Below are positions 19,114-27,245 of a stretch of DNA of 64,000 bases, in pieces; position 1 is the first letter of the stretch, and every line of letters begins with the position of its first letter. The notes beneath the pieces were generated by a model that ran no database searches, was not told where the DNA came from, and was given only the letters and a program-made list of their open reading frames with translations. A program made the position numbers and the translations under genes. This DNA is from Pseudonocardia asaccharolytica DSM 44247 = NBRC 16224 (GTDB lineage: Bacteria; Actinomycetota; Actinomycetes; Mycobacteriales; Pseudonocardiaceae): assembly GCF_000423625.1 (NCBI RefSeq), contig NZ_AUII01000007.1:62001-126000 (forward strand), read 5' to 3'.

Positions 19114-19856
19114 TCGGCCGGCGGCTTGTGCCGGACACCATCGAGCACGTGGCGAGTTCCGCTGATCCCTACGTCATTGCTGGTATTGACCTGCGCGTCT
19201 TCGTCGCGGGCTGGTTGTCCTGCCTCCAGGCCGGCGACGGCGAGGCGGTGGGCCTGCTGGAGCACGCCCGGTCCGATCCGGAGGCCGGGGAGCGGTATGA
19301 GTATGGCGCGCTCTACATGTCTGCCAACATCGCTCCGCGAGCGACCGAACCCACGGCAAGTCCCGAAGAACTGCTGCTGTTCGCGGTCATGGCCCTCTAC
19401 CAGGACGCTGGGTTCCCCGGTGCTGACCCGACCGTGTGGGATGGCGAGGAGGCACACGCGCGCCGCGCCTTCGGCTTCTTCCACGAGCTGGGCGAACAGG
19501 AAGCCGCACGACGGCTCCGGGCCGAGGTCTATCGACGCAGCGCGCGCGAGCGGCCACCGGGCTACGAAGCAACGCTGCAGCGGTCGCTGGGCAACGACCC
19601 TGCTCGGATGGCCGTGCACGACCAGCGGATGGCGTCGATCCATGACCGCAGCTTCCGCGCAGCTCACCTGCTCAACCCCGGCGGAACTGCCCGCCGAGGC
19701 AGCCGCTCCGCTCCCCGATCCGCGTTCACACCGAGGCGGTCTGGTCGATCCCGGTATCGCCTCGCGAGTTATAAGCCCGGTCGCCGATGTCGGCGCCGGG
19801 CTTTTCAGCCGAGGTGTCGTGGCAACGCGGTGTGCCTCAGCCGTGGAAGGCGATGA
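19110..19856 (+). CDS. Hypothetical protein, C-terminal reading uncertain
   Basis: The first about 190 residues look coding: an acidic, helical sequence with DLRVFVAGWLSCLQAGDGEA and AHARRAFGFFHELGEQEAARR. I recognise no family. The last about 55 residues are Arg-rich and run through a terminator-like hairpin at 19773-19805, so the true end is probably earlier, either in another frame after a frameshift near 19660-19690 or by damage. The ATG overlaps the stop of the recombinase scrap (ATGA). It lies inside the Tn3-family element. Confidence 0.45.
   Translation: MIGRRLVPDTIEHVASSADPYVIAGIDLRVFVAGWLSCLQAGDGEAVGLLEHARSDPEAGERYEYGALYMSANIAPRATEPTASPEELLLFAVMALYQDAGFPGADPTVWDGEEAHARRAFGFFHELGEQEAARRLRAEVYRRSARERPPGYEATLQRSLGNDPARMAVHDQRMASIHDRSFRAAHLLNPGGTARRGSRSAPRSAFTPRRSGRSRYRLASYKPGRRCRRRAFQPRCRGNAVCLSRGRR
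19773..19805 (+). terminator. Rho-independent terminator-like hairpin
   Basis: AAGCCCGG and CGCCGA pair with TCGGCG and CCGGGCTT, followed by TTT on the + strand. The stem is strong, with a two- or three-base loop and one bulge. It lies between the + strand hypothetical gene and the 3' end of the VOC gene on the - strand, so it may serve both convergent units. Confidence 0.7.
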
Positions 19857-20292
19857 ACTCAAGCTGCACGCCGTCTGGGTCGCAGAACGTCACCAGCGAG
19901 AGCGGGAAGCCCGGCATGGGGTACACGCCGGAGTTTGGTACGCCCTGGCTCTCCAGGTGCGTCACCCAAGCGTGCAGTGCGTCGACCGACTCGACCTGGA
20001 AGGACAGGTGGTCCAGGCCGGTCCGCGTCGGGTCGAAGCCGTCCCCCGTGTTCGCCGGGTGGTGATCGATTCCCAGGCTGAACGACCCGTCGGGCGGACC
20101 GAGCACGATCGTGTAACCGTTCGCCTCGCTGCGGTAGTGGCGTACCTGAAAGAGGCGGCCGAGCCCGAGCACCCGCTCGTACCAGGCAGCGCTCGCCTCG
20201 ACGTCGGTGACCGTGATGCCGATGTGATGGATCCCGGTGAGCGTCGGACGCACCGTGGCCTTGGCGGCCGGCGCCGTTTCGGTGGGGGTCAT
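19837..20292 (-). CDS. VOC-family (glyoxalase-like) protein
   Basis: A 151-residue single-chain vicinal-oxygen-chelate protein with two beta-alpha-beta-beta-beta units. GIHHIGITVTDVEASAAWY begins the first, GLDHLSFQVESVDALHAWV begins the second, and QLEFIAF ends it. The His of each unit's start and the Glu of QLEF fit the usual metal ligands. Substrate unknown. GAGGAGG lies 7-13 bases before the ATG. It follows the MBL-fold gene by 20 bases on the same strand, forming a likely operon with it and the LuxR-type regulator inside the transposon. Confidence 0.85.
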   Translation of the reverse strand: MTPTETAPAAKATVRPTLTGIHHIGITVTDVEASAAWYERVLGLGRLFQVRHYRSEANGYTIVLGPPDGSFSLGIDHHPANTGDGFDPTRTGLDHLSFQVESVDALHAWVTHLESQGVPNSGVYPMPGFPLSLVTFCDPDGVQLEFIAFHG

Positions 20293-20312
20293 GTCGTCCT
20301 CCTCACGGTCGA

Positions 20313-21125
20313 TCAGGCGGGTGGAGTTGGGGCAGCTGCACCGAGCGCGGCGAAGATCGACGCGAAGGCAGCGTGGTCCGGCGGGACGAACGGTGGGCGG
20401 GCGGGAACGGACGCGATGACCTCGACGAACTGCCTGGCCATACGGCCGGACGCGCTGGGCAGGTGGGAACTGAAGATGGTCGTAGGTTGCAGCCGTGCGA
20501 CCTCATTGGCCGCCGCCCGGAAGCGGTCGTGGTCGACGAGCTGCGTCCACGGGGAGTCGAACGCCGCCCAGCCGGCGATTCCGTCGACGAGGTCCGCTTC
20601 GGAAACGTCGTCGCAGCTCTCCGGGACGCTCGGCAGGATCGCACCGAACGTGTCGACCGTGTACATCGCGCCGGTCCGCTCGTCGAGCAGGCCGGTCGTC
20701 ATCGGATTGTCGAACAGCGGTGGCCGCACACCGCGGAGGTAGCGGTCCCCCACGTCGAGCCGGCCCCCGGGCTGCAGAGCGCTCACCCGATCGAGGGGAA
20801 CGGGCCACCAGGTGGACATGCGCAACGCGCCGAGGCCATGCGTCAGCAGGCGGGCCGCCGGAGCCAGCGACATGACCCGCTCGAGGTTGCCGGTGTGGTC
20901 TGCGTCGTCATGGGTCAGCCAGATCCAGCGGATGTCTGCCGGGTCCACGATCGAGCGCAGCGCGTGCTCGAACTCCTCGCCGTCCATGGCGAGCCCTGTG
21001 TCCACCAGGACCGGCTCCCTGGCCAGAATGACGTACGCGTTCACGACCAATGTGCCGATGCCCGGAATGGGCAAGCTGCTAGGCAGGACGTGGACATCGT
21101 TGCCGACGCGGTAGATGGGGTCCAT
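20313..21125 (-). CDS. MBL-fold metallo-hydrolase
   Basis: A 270-residue metallo-beta-lactamase-fold protein. The metal motif reads THDDADHTGNL (about residues 75-85), so the second His of the classical HxHxDH motif is Asp, as in HxExDH or HDDxDH subgroups that may bind iron. Further expected positions are DTGLAM near 43 and SSHLPSASG near 220. No signal peptide. The reaction is unknown. It lies between the LuxR-type regulator and the VOC gene; the gap of 126 bases to the regulator may hold a promoter. Confidence 0.8.
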   Translation of the reverse strand: MDPIYRVGNDVHVLPSSLPIPGIGTLVVNAYVILAREPVLVDTGLAMDGEEFEHALRSIVDPADIRWIWLTHDDADHTGNLERVMSLAPAARLLTHGLGALRMSTWWPVPLDRVSALQPGGRLDVGDRYLRGVRPPLFDNPMTTGLLDERTGAMYTVDTFGAILPSVPESCDDVSEADLVDGIAGWAAFDSPWTQLVDHDRFRAAANEVARLQPTTIFSSHLPSASGRMARQFVEVIASVPARPPFVPPDHAAFASIFAALGAAAPTPPA

Positions 21126-21251
21126 TCCCCTTCGCCTTCTTTCGTGCGCGTCAATGACCTACCGAGAGATGAGGTGCTCCCTTGTCGACGGGATGCATAC
21201 ATGATCGAGACGGCGGTGCCCTCGGGCATCAGGCCGACCCCCATCTTTAGG

Positions 21252-24149
21252 TCATCTCACCCCTAGAAGATGGCGTGCGGCGAGGGAAACGAGCTCCGAC
21301 CGGCTTTCGACGCCCAGCTTGGTGGCCAGGTTGGCGATGTGACGCTCCACGGTCTTGGGAGACAGGTACAGGCGGGCAGCGATGTCCCTGGTGGAGAGTC
21401 CTTCGGCCAGCAATGTCAACACTTCGGCCTCCCTGGGGGTCACCCCGGCGGCGGCCAAGGCGTCGGGCAGGTCTGGTGCCGGCCGGCGACGGCGGGGCAC
21501 CGGGGCGCCGGCCTGCCGGAGAAGGGAGCGGCAGGCGGAGGCCACCGCGGGCGGCCCGGTCGCATCGAAGAAGGCGAGCGCTTCGGCCAACCAACGCTTC
21601 GGGTTTCCCCACCGGTCGCGTATCGCCGCCTCAGCCACCAACCGGCGGGCGTGGTGGCGATACCAGTCACAGGGGGCCAGGTCGGCGTCGGCTCTGGCGA
21701 AGACCTCCTCCGCCTCTGCAATGTGGCCCCGTCGGCCCAGCTCGACCGCGCGTGCGTGGCCCACCCATCCCCGGATCAGCCAGTACACGATCAGGCCCGA
21801 GGCCTCCACCTCGGCCACCGCGTCTGCCCCATCGTCGCGGTCGAGGGTATGCAGGAGCGCCCACAGACCCCGGTTGGGTGTCGTGACCGGCGTGTCTCGC
21901 AACAGCTCCATACCCGCGTCGAGCTCGGCCAGTGCCCGCCGACGGTCCTCCCGGACCAGCCACAGCAGCGCCCGGGCCATGAGGGCGGCGTCCCCACGGA
22001 CCTCGCGATGGCCGCCGGAGACGGTGACGGCCTTATCGATGGCCGCTTCCATCTCCGCGCGCTGATCCAAAAGAGCGTGACCGACCGCTTGCAGGACGTA
22101 CCCCACCCCGGCGACGAGAGGAAGCCGCAGCCGGCCCGCCTCGGTGGCGCACGAACGAGCCGCTTTGATCACGCCCTCGGGTTCGGCATGGTTGGTGGAC
22201 CAGGCGGCCATCTGCAGGCTGACGGTGGCGGCGGTCGCCAACGCGCCGGCATCTAGCGCGGCTTGGCGGGCCTGGGCGAGCCGGTCGAGCGGACCGCCGC
22301 CGATGAGATCGATCGTGCCCAGCTCGTGGAGGGCCCGGATGCGCCACAGGGGAAGACCGTGCTGGTCGGCCAGAACCAGAGCGGCGCTGAAGGCATCTTC
22401 GGCGGCGGCGAGGTCGTGCTGGCGTTCGCGTTGCCCGAGTACCTCCAGTGCCTCACAGGCCAGCTCGTAACGTCCGTCCGTCTGTGCGGTGGCCAGTGCC
22501 GTGCGGGCCAGCGTGGCGGCGTCGTCAAGCTGGCCTTCCCCGAGGGCCACCCGGGCGGCCAGCACCTCGGAAACGCCGGCAACGCCACCAGATTCGGACA
22601 GCTCCTCGGCGAGGTGGAGCTGGTCGCGGGCCCGAGGCCAATCGGCCGAGACGATCGCGGCCCGAGCCAGCAGCAGATGCGCCCGCGCCCGGCGTGCCGG
22701 TGGCGCGGCCACGGCACCGAGACTGGACAGCAACCGCTGGCCCACCTCGCTCACCCGTTGCGCGCTACCGGTCGCGACGAATACCTCGCACAGCACCTCA
22801 TCGATCTCGGCGGCACGTTGAGCATCGTCACCGACCAGGCCTCTGGCCCGCTCGAGCGTGGCCTCGGCGCTGGCCAGAGCGCCCCGAGCGAAAGCGCGTC
22901 GTGCCGACTCGAGGTGTAGTTCGGCTGCCCGGGCCGGCTGGTCCGCCGCTTCGGCGAGCTCGGCGGCCAGCTCACACCACCCCCCGGGCAACCCAGGATG
23001 TGCCTGCTCGACAGCGCGCAGACCGCTCGAAGCGAGGATGACCTGCTCCGGCGGGAAGAGTTCGGCCAAAATCGCCTCGCGGGTCAGGGCATGCCGGAAA
23101 CGGAAGCGGGGACCTGTACCAGTGGCTTCGACGGACAGCAGCTGGACGTCGGCAGCCCAGCGAAGGTGCTTAGCCACGCTCGCTTCGTCCTGGCCTTTGA
23201 TCATGTCGGGCAGCAGGCGCCAGTCGAAACTCCGGCCGAGCAGCGCCGCCGCCCCCAAAAGTTCCCGCGTCCCCGGTGTCGCCTCGAGGCGTCGGCGAAC
23301 GGTCTCGGCGAACGTGACGGGAATGGCAGCACCACGGAAACGATCCAGTATCCAGCCCTCGGCCGTCTGTCGCAGCTCGCCAGCCTGGACCATCGCCGCG
23401 ATCAGCTCCTCGACCAGAAACGGCAGACCATCAGCCCTGATCGCCAGCACCTCGGCCAGCGCGGCGGGAACGGCCACGCTTCGCAGACATCCCGCGGCGA
23501 CCGCGGTGACCTCCTCGGCGGTCAGCCTTTGAAGCCGCAGAACGGAAGCCGAGCGCCGAGCTGCCAAGCTGTGGACACGTGACAAGGCGAGACTGGGTTC
23601 CTCGTCGCGAAGCGAGATCAGGCACAGGATTGGCTGGTCGGCTACGTTGTCGGCCAGATACTCCATGACCTCGAGCGTTTCGGTGTCCGCCCAGTGCAGA
23701 TCTTCCAGCACGAGCACACTGCCAGCGCTTTCGGTTACCGCGGCGAGCACCCTGAGCACGGCCTCGCCCAACACCACAAGCGATGCCTCCCCGGGCGGCT
23801 CACCGGCAAGGCGCCACTCCGGAATCAGTCGACCCAGGATCGGGCGAAACGGGGCCAACTCGGGGACCTGCGGCGGTCCCGACCGACGGAGGTGGGAGAA
23901 CAGCGCCTCCGCAAGAGGTCGAAAAGCACGCGGGTTGTCGCGCTCAACGGCCCGACCGGTGAGCACCGATACTCGCCGGCTGACGGCATCGGCGGCAGCC
24001 TCCCGAACCAGGCGTGACTTGCCGACGCCGGCCTCGCCAACGATCACCAGCGTCGCGCCGTGACCTCTGGCCACGCGATCGAGCGCGGATCGCAGCTCTC
24101 CCAACTCCCGGTCGCGACCCACTAGCACCGGGCACAACAGCTCCGGCAT
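21252..24149 (-). CDS. LAL-type (large ATP-binding LuxR family) transcriptional regulator
   Basis: A 965-residue regulator. The N-terminal AAA/NACHT-like ATPase has Walker A VGEAGVGKSRL near residues 38-47 and Walker B SVLVLEDLHWAD near 150. A long helical TPR-like middle follows (about 350-870). The C-terminal LuxR HTH reads LTLLAEGLSTRDIAARL, then LSPKTVERHIANL (about 900-960). Such MalT-like proteins activate transcription on binding an inducer and ATP. The ATG at 24149 starts the MPELLCPVLVGRDREL motif usual for the family; a 160-residue longer reading is antisense-like and rejected. It overlaps the end of the truncated tnpA by 28 bases. Probable regulator of the MBL/VOC genes. Confidence 0.88.
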   Translation of the reverse strand: MPELLCPVLVGRDRELGELRSALDRVARGHGATLVIVGEAGVGKSRLVREAAADAVSRRVSVLTGRAVERDNPRAFRPLAEALFSHLRRSGPPQVPELAPFRPILGRLIPEWRLAGEPPGEASLVVLGEAVLRVLAAVTESAGSVLVLEDLHWADTETLEVMEYLADNVADQPILCLISLRDEEPSLALSRVHSLAARRSASVLRLQRLTAEEVTAVAAGCLRSVAVPAALAEVLAIRADGLPFLVEELIAAMVQAGELRQTAEGWILDRFRGAAIPVTFAETVRRRLEATPGTRELLGAAALLGRSFDWRLLPDMIKGQDEASVAKHLRWAADVQLLSVEATGTGPRFRFRHALTREAILAELFPPEQVILASSGLRAVEQAHPGLPGGWCELAAELAEAADQPARAAELHLESARRAFARGALASAEATLERARGLVGDDAQRAAEIDEVLCEVFVATGSAQRVSEVGQRLLSSLGAVAAPPARRARAHLLLARAAIVSADWPRARDQLHLAEELSESGGVAGVSEVLAARVALGEGQLDDAATLARTALATAQTDGRYELACEALEVLGQRERQHDLAAAEDAFSAALVLADQHGLPLWRIRALHELGTIDLIGGGPLDRLAQARQAALDAGALATAATVSLQMAAWSTNHAEPEGVIKAARSCATEAGRLRLPLVAGVGYVLQAVGHALLDQRAEMEAAIDKAVTVSGGHREVRGDAALMARALLWLVREDRRRALAELDAGMELLRDTPVTTPNRGLWALLHTLDRDDGADAVAEVEASGLIVYWLIRGWVGHARAVELGRRGHIAEAEEVFARADADLAPCDWYRHHARRLVAEAAIRDRWGNPKRWLAEALAFFDATGPPAVASACRSLLRQAGAPVPRRRRPAPDLPDALAAAGVTPREAEVLTLLAEGLSTRDIAARLYLSPKTVERHIANLATKLGVESRSELVSLAARHLLGVR

Positions 24150-25171
24150 GCCATTGAGCGTGCCACCAGCGCAGCCGACCGGTCGAGAACTACGGTGCAC
24201 CCGGAAGAACAGGCCGCCCCGGCGACCTGCTCGCCCGCTCCTCGGACGATGGCCAGGATCGCGTCCAGCAACGCCTGGCGGTCTTCCCCGGACTTGGCGC
24301 GCTCGGCCAGGTAGTCGCGCATCTTGTACGCGGCCTTGCTCTCCCGCGCGGACACGGCCTGGTCGAACAGCCCCACGACCTCGTCCAGCACCTCGGTCGC
24401 CGACTGCGCCAGCAGGGTCAGCAGGATCGGGTACCGGCGTTGCGGCTCCCGCCGCTGTAGTGCCTGCGCCGTCAGGCGGTGGCCGACTGTGGCCAGGAAC
24501 CGGCGCCGCTCCGCCGGCAGCACCGACAGGTCCAGGGTGTGCGCGTCCATCCCGCGCAGGAACTCCAGCTTCGCGATCTCGGCCTTCACCGCCGCGGGCG
24601 AGGCTTCCACCGGCCCCTTGCCCAGCCACCGCAGCCGGGTCATCCCGATCCCGGCGTCCACCACCAGCAGGCCGTCCAGGGCGGCGCGGCGCTCGTCGGT
24701 GAACTCGTGCGCCAACCGGTCAAACGTCTCCTGCCGCGCCACCTCGCAGGCATGGGCGACCCGCTTGACCACCGTCACCGGGCCCGGCCGAATCACCCGT
24801 GCCGAGATCAGGTACTCACACGCCAGCCGGAACAGCAGCGTCGGTGAGTCGTGCTCCATCGCCCGCGCGAGCAGGAACTCGTCGAGCTCCTTCAACTCCA
24901 GCGGCGTCGCGGCCCGCCACCCCAGATACTGCGCCGCCAGCCGAAGATGCTCGGTGCGGGTCTTCGCCCGCCGCCCGTAGGAGCGAAGCGCATCCGGGTC
25001 GACCTGGAGGCGCTCGGCCAGCCGCACCACCGCCGCGCGCGGCGCCGACGCCACGTCGTCGGGCACGAACCCCAACCACGGCAACGTGCAGAGGGCTACG
25101 GCGAGCCCCAACCGGTCTGCCGGCCCCCGACCCCGGCCGGGGTCAACGAACGCAACGTCCGCCGGGGTCAA
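24122..25171 (-). pseudogene. tnpA: Truncated Tn3-family transposase (tnpA)
   Basis: About 310 residues match the N-terminal part of an actinobacterial Tn3 transposase: LAVALCTLPWLGFVPDDV, then FLLARAMEHDSPTLLF, then GMTRLRWLGKGPVEASPAAV, and RRYPILLTLLAQSATEVLDE. A full enzyme has about 1,000 residues including the DDE core. Here the frame runs into 35 unrelated residues and stops where the LAL regulator gene starts, so the catalytic part is lost. The frame starts with TTG at 25171, immediately inside the right inverted repeat, and lacks the usual first about 50 residues. No strong ribosome site. Confidence 0.85.
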
Positions 25172-25226
25172 CAGGAGCCTACCCAGCCATATCCGCCCGA
25201 ATTTTCCCGAGCACTAGGGGGACCCT
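25172..25226 (-). repeat. Right terminal inverted repeat of the Tn3-family element
   Basis: Read on the - strand from 25226 it starts AGGGTCCCCC and continues with the same CTCGGGAAAATTC plus GGGCGGATATGG core as the left end. Bases 25227-25231 (CTTCT) repeat the five bases in front of the left end. Confidence 0.85.
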
Positions 25227-25308
25227 CTTCTGGTCGAGGCGGTTGATGGCGGTTGTGGCGTGTGGATTGGGTGTCTCACCGGCTGAGGTTGATCGTTTTT
25301 AGTTGTTA

Positions 25309-25333
25309 CGTCAATGAATGAACGACGTTGAAG
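25309..25333 (+). repeat. 25-base direct repeat, copy 1
   Basis: CGTCAATGAATG followed by AACGACGTTGAAG. Copy 2, at 25561-25585, differs at three positions. The copies are 252 bases apart, and the 227 bases between them show no convincing gene. They could be attachment-site halves, regulator sites of the following recombinase gene, or members of a dispersed repeat. Confidence 0.6.
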
Positions 25334-25560
25334 CTGCCCGGATCCCGGCGGCCGCGCAGGACCATGACCATGCACGTGCTGATCGCCACCCCCTGGACGT
25401 GGCGACGTCCGGATCGTGAGGGCCCGATGGTCTTCGTCAAGGCGGAGCCGGCTGCAGCCAGCGATGCCGGCCGAGGCGTTGCCAGGATGACGGCGCCTCG
25501 GCGGGTGCTCCCCTGACCTGAGGTTCGACGGCCCAGCCACATTCTCAAGATCCACCGGTG

Positions 25561-25585
25561 CGTCAATGAATGGATGACATTGAAG
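25561..25585 (+). repeat. 25-base direct repeat, copy 2
   Basis: CGTCAATGAATG followed by GATGACATTGAAG, matching copy 1 at 22 of 25 positions. It lies about 125 bases upstream of the recombinase start. The interval 25227-25708 as a whole contains only this repeat pair and the palindromes at 25629-25688. Confidence 0.6.
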
Positions 25586-25628
25586 AGCGAGGCGACCGTG
25601 CCATCCCCGAGCGGCACCACCGCCACCG

Positions 25629-25688
25629 CGTTGTGGAGCCATGACGTCGTGGGCGGATGGTCGCCACGCGCGTTGTGGAGCCATAACG
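25629..25688. repeat. Pair of 18-bp palindromes, spaced 42 bp
   Basis: Copies CGTTGTGGAGCCATGACG (25629-25646) and CGTTGTGGAGCCATAACG (25671-25688) belong to the family whose perfect form is CGTTATGG-AG-CCATAACG. Related groups lie at 43433-43504 and 51925-52036. The second copy ends 20 bases before the recombinase start. Confidence 0.75.
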
Positions 25689-25708
25689 CGACAGAGGAAG
25701 ATCGAGCC

Positions 25709-26908
25709 GTGAGCGCAGACGCCCTGGTGCTGCTGGAAGCCGTCCGCGAGGACACCGTCGGGAAGCCCGTGCTGCCCGAGGCGGGCTGGCCCGGGGTCAC
25801 CGACCCCGACACGTTGCGTGCGCAGCTGCTCGACTGGCTCAGCCAGTACGACAACGCCGGCACCCGGCGGACCTACGCCTACGCCCTGGGCCTGCCCATC
25901 GCCTGGGTGGACGCCATCGGCGGCACCCCCGCGGCCCCGCCGCAGGCCGGTTCGACGCGCTGCCCTCCCCCGGCACCGCCCGGGCCGCTGCACCAGCTGG
26001 CCTGGTTCCGCTGGTGCGCCCGGCAGTCGCTGGACCCGCGGGCGGCGACGTCGGCCCAGGTCAAGGCGTGGCTGCACGCGCTGTCGTCCGCCGGGGCGCA
26101 GCGGCGGACCCGCCAGCGGATGCTCTCGACCCTCTCGGCGCTCTACGGCCATCTCGCCGAAACCGGCGTCGTCCCGGCCAACCCGGCCGCGCTGAACCGT
26201 TCGCGGCTCGGGCTGGCGAGCAGCGCGCGCGAGCCCTCACCGACCGTCCGGCTCACCGCCGCCCAGCTGCGCGCCCTGCTCACCGGTGCGGCGACGTTGC
26301 ACTACACCGCCGATCCCCGGCTGCGGCGGCTGTATCCGCTGCGCGGCGTCGCCGTGGTGGCGCTGCTGACCCTGGGCCTGCGGATCTCCGAACTCACCGG
26401 GCTCGACCGCGGCGACATCTACCGCACCGGCGGCGAGGAGGTGGTGCGGGTGCTGGGCAAGGGCGGGCTGCGCCGCGAGGTGTACCTGACCGACCTGGTG
26501 CGCACCGCGCTCGACGCCTATCTCGCCGAGCGCGACCGGCTCTCCGGCGGCGCGGTGCCCGCCCGGCGGGGCCGCACCGCCGCGGGCGGCTCACCGCTCA
26601 TCGCCACCCGCGACGGCGGTCGCTGCTCCCGGGTGGATCTCTACCGGCTGCTGCGCCGGATCGCGGCGGGCGCGGGTCCGGAGCTGGCCGACGTGGCCGA
26701 CCGGGTGCACCCGCACGCCCTGCGGCACGCCTATGTGACGATCGCGCTGGAGCGGGACGCGCCGATCCAGCACGTCCAGGCCGACGTCGGGCACGCGACG
26801 ATCGCGACTACGCAGCACTACGATCGCGGCCGCCGCACCCGCGACACCACCGCCGCCGACCTGGTCGCCGCGGCGATCGCCGCCGTCGGGTCGTCCGGCC
26901 CGAGCTGA
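25709..26908 (+). CDS. Tyrosine recombinase/integrase (XerC/XerD-like)
   Basis: A 399-residue recombinase. The N-terminal SAM-like core-binding domain spans about residues 30-190. The catalytic domain shows Arg in LGLRISELTGLDRGD, Lys in VLGKGGLRREVYL, HPHALRHAYVTI with His-x-x-Arg, His in DVGHATIATTQHY and the final Tyr. All five key residues appear present. It acts in cytoplasmic DNA integration or excision. The GTG at 25709 is chosen for AGAGGAAG at -18 to -11; a longer reading would translate the palindromic repeats. It lies beside the Tn3-family element but outside its ends, near the right border of the island. Confidence 0.88.
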   Translation: MSADALVLLEAVREDTVGKPVLPEAGWPGVTDPDTLRAQLLDWLSQYDNAGTRRTYAYALGLPIAWVDAIGGTPAAPPQAGSTRCPPPAPPGPLHQLAWFRWCARQSLDPRAATSAQVKAWLHALSSAGAQRRTRQRMLSTLSALYGHLAETGVVPANPAALNRSRLGLASSAREPSPTVRLTAAQLRALLTGAATLHYTADPRLRRLYPLRGVAVVALLTLGLRISELTGLDRGDIYRTGGEEVVRVLGKGGLRREVYLTDLVRTALDAYLAERDRLSGGAVPARRGRTAAGGSPLIATRDGGRCSRVDLYRLLRRIAAGAGPELADVADRVHPHALRHAYVTIALERDAPIQHVQADVGHATIATTQHYDRGRRTRDTTAADLVAAAIAAVGSSGPS

Positions 26909-26953
26909 GCGAACTCGGCCTCCGACCGACGTCGCGCCGGTAGGCTGCCAGCT

Positions 26954-27203
26954 ATGGCTCAGCCGGACGACCGCGACGTGAACGAGCTCCGCGGGTAGAT
27001 CCGGGATTTCCGTCGCGCCACCACGTCCAGCCTCAGCGCCATGCGTGCCGATCCGGCCGACCAACGCTCCGAGCTGGCCGAGCTGCGCGGACTGCTGGAC
27101 GCCCTCGGCGCCGGGCAGCAGCGGATCGTCGACGCAGCAGCGGATCGTCGACCTTATGGGCACGCTGACCGAGCAGCGGGGTGAACGACCCGACGCCACG
27201 TAG
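26954..27203 (+). pseudogene. Broken small helical protein gene
   Basis: ATG at 26954 starts MAQPDDRDVNELRG, then a TAG stop; the same frame continues SELAELRGLLDALGAGQQRIVD. A perfect 19-bp tandem duplication (27115-27133 and 27134-27152) then shifts the frame, and if one copy is removed the reading continues LMGTLTEQRGERPDAT and stops at 27203. An ancestral helical protein of about 77 residues is thus inferred, now with a nonsense codon and a slippage duplication. Function unknown. Confidence 0.6.
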
Positions 27204-27245
27204 CCCGCGTACCGCCGCACGGGGTCCGGCGGTACGCGATCGGGG

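Larger units (their letters stand above)
18817..25226. mobile_element. Tn3-family transposon-like element, 6,410 bp
   Basis: The ends are long inverted repeats (18817-18871 and 25172-25226). The flanking five bases CTTCT occur on both sides, at 18812-18816 and 25227-25231, as expected for the 5-bp target duplication of Tn3-family transposition. Inside, the right end carries the N-terminal third of a Tn3 transposase and the left end the tail of a tyrosine recombinase. The cargo is a hypothetical gene, a VOC protein, an MBL-fold hydrolase and a large LuxR-type regulator. Because tnpA is truncated the element cannot move by itself. It is inserted just behind kdpE. Confidence 0.85.

Noticed and set aside
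24150-24629. 160-codon N-terminal extension of the LAL regulator
   Set aside because: It overlaps the tnpA reading and lacks domain similarity; the family start is at 24149.
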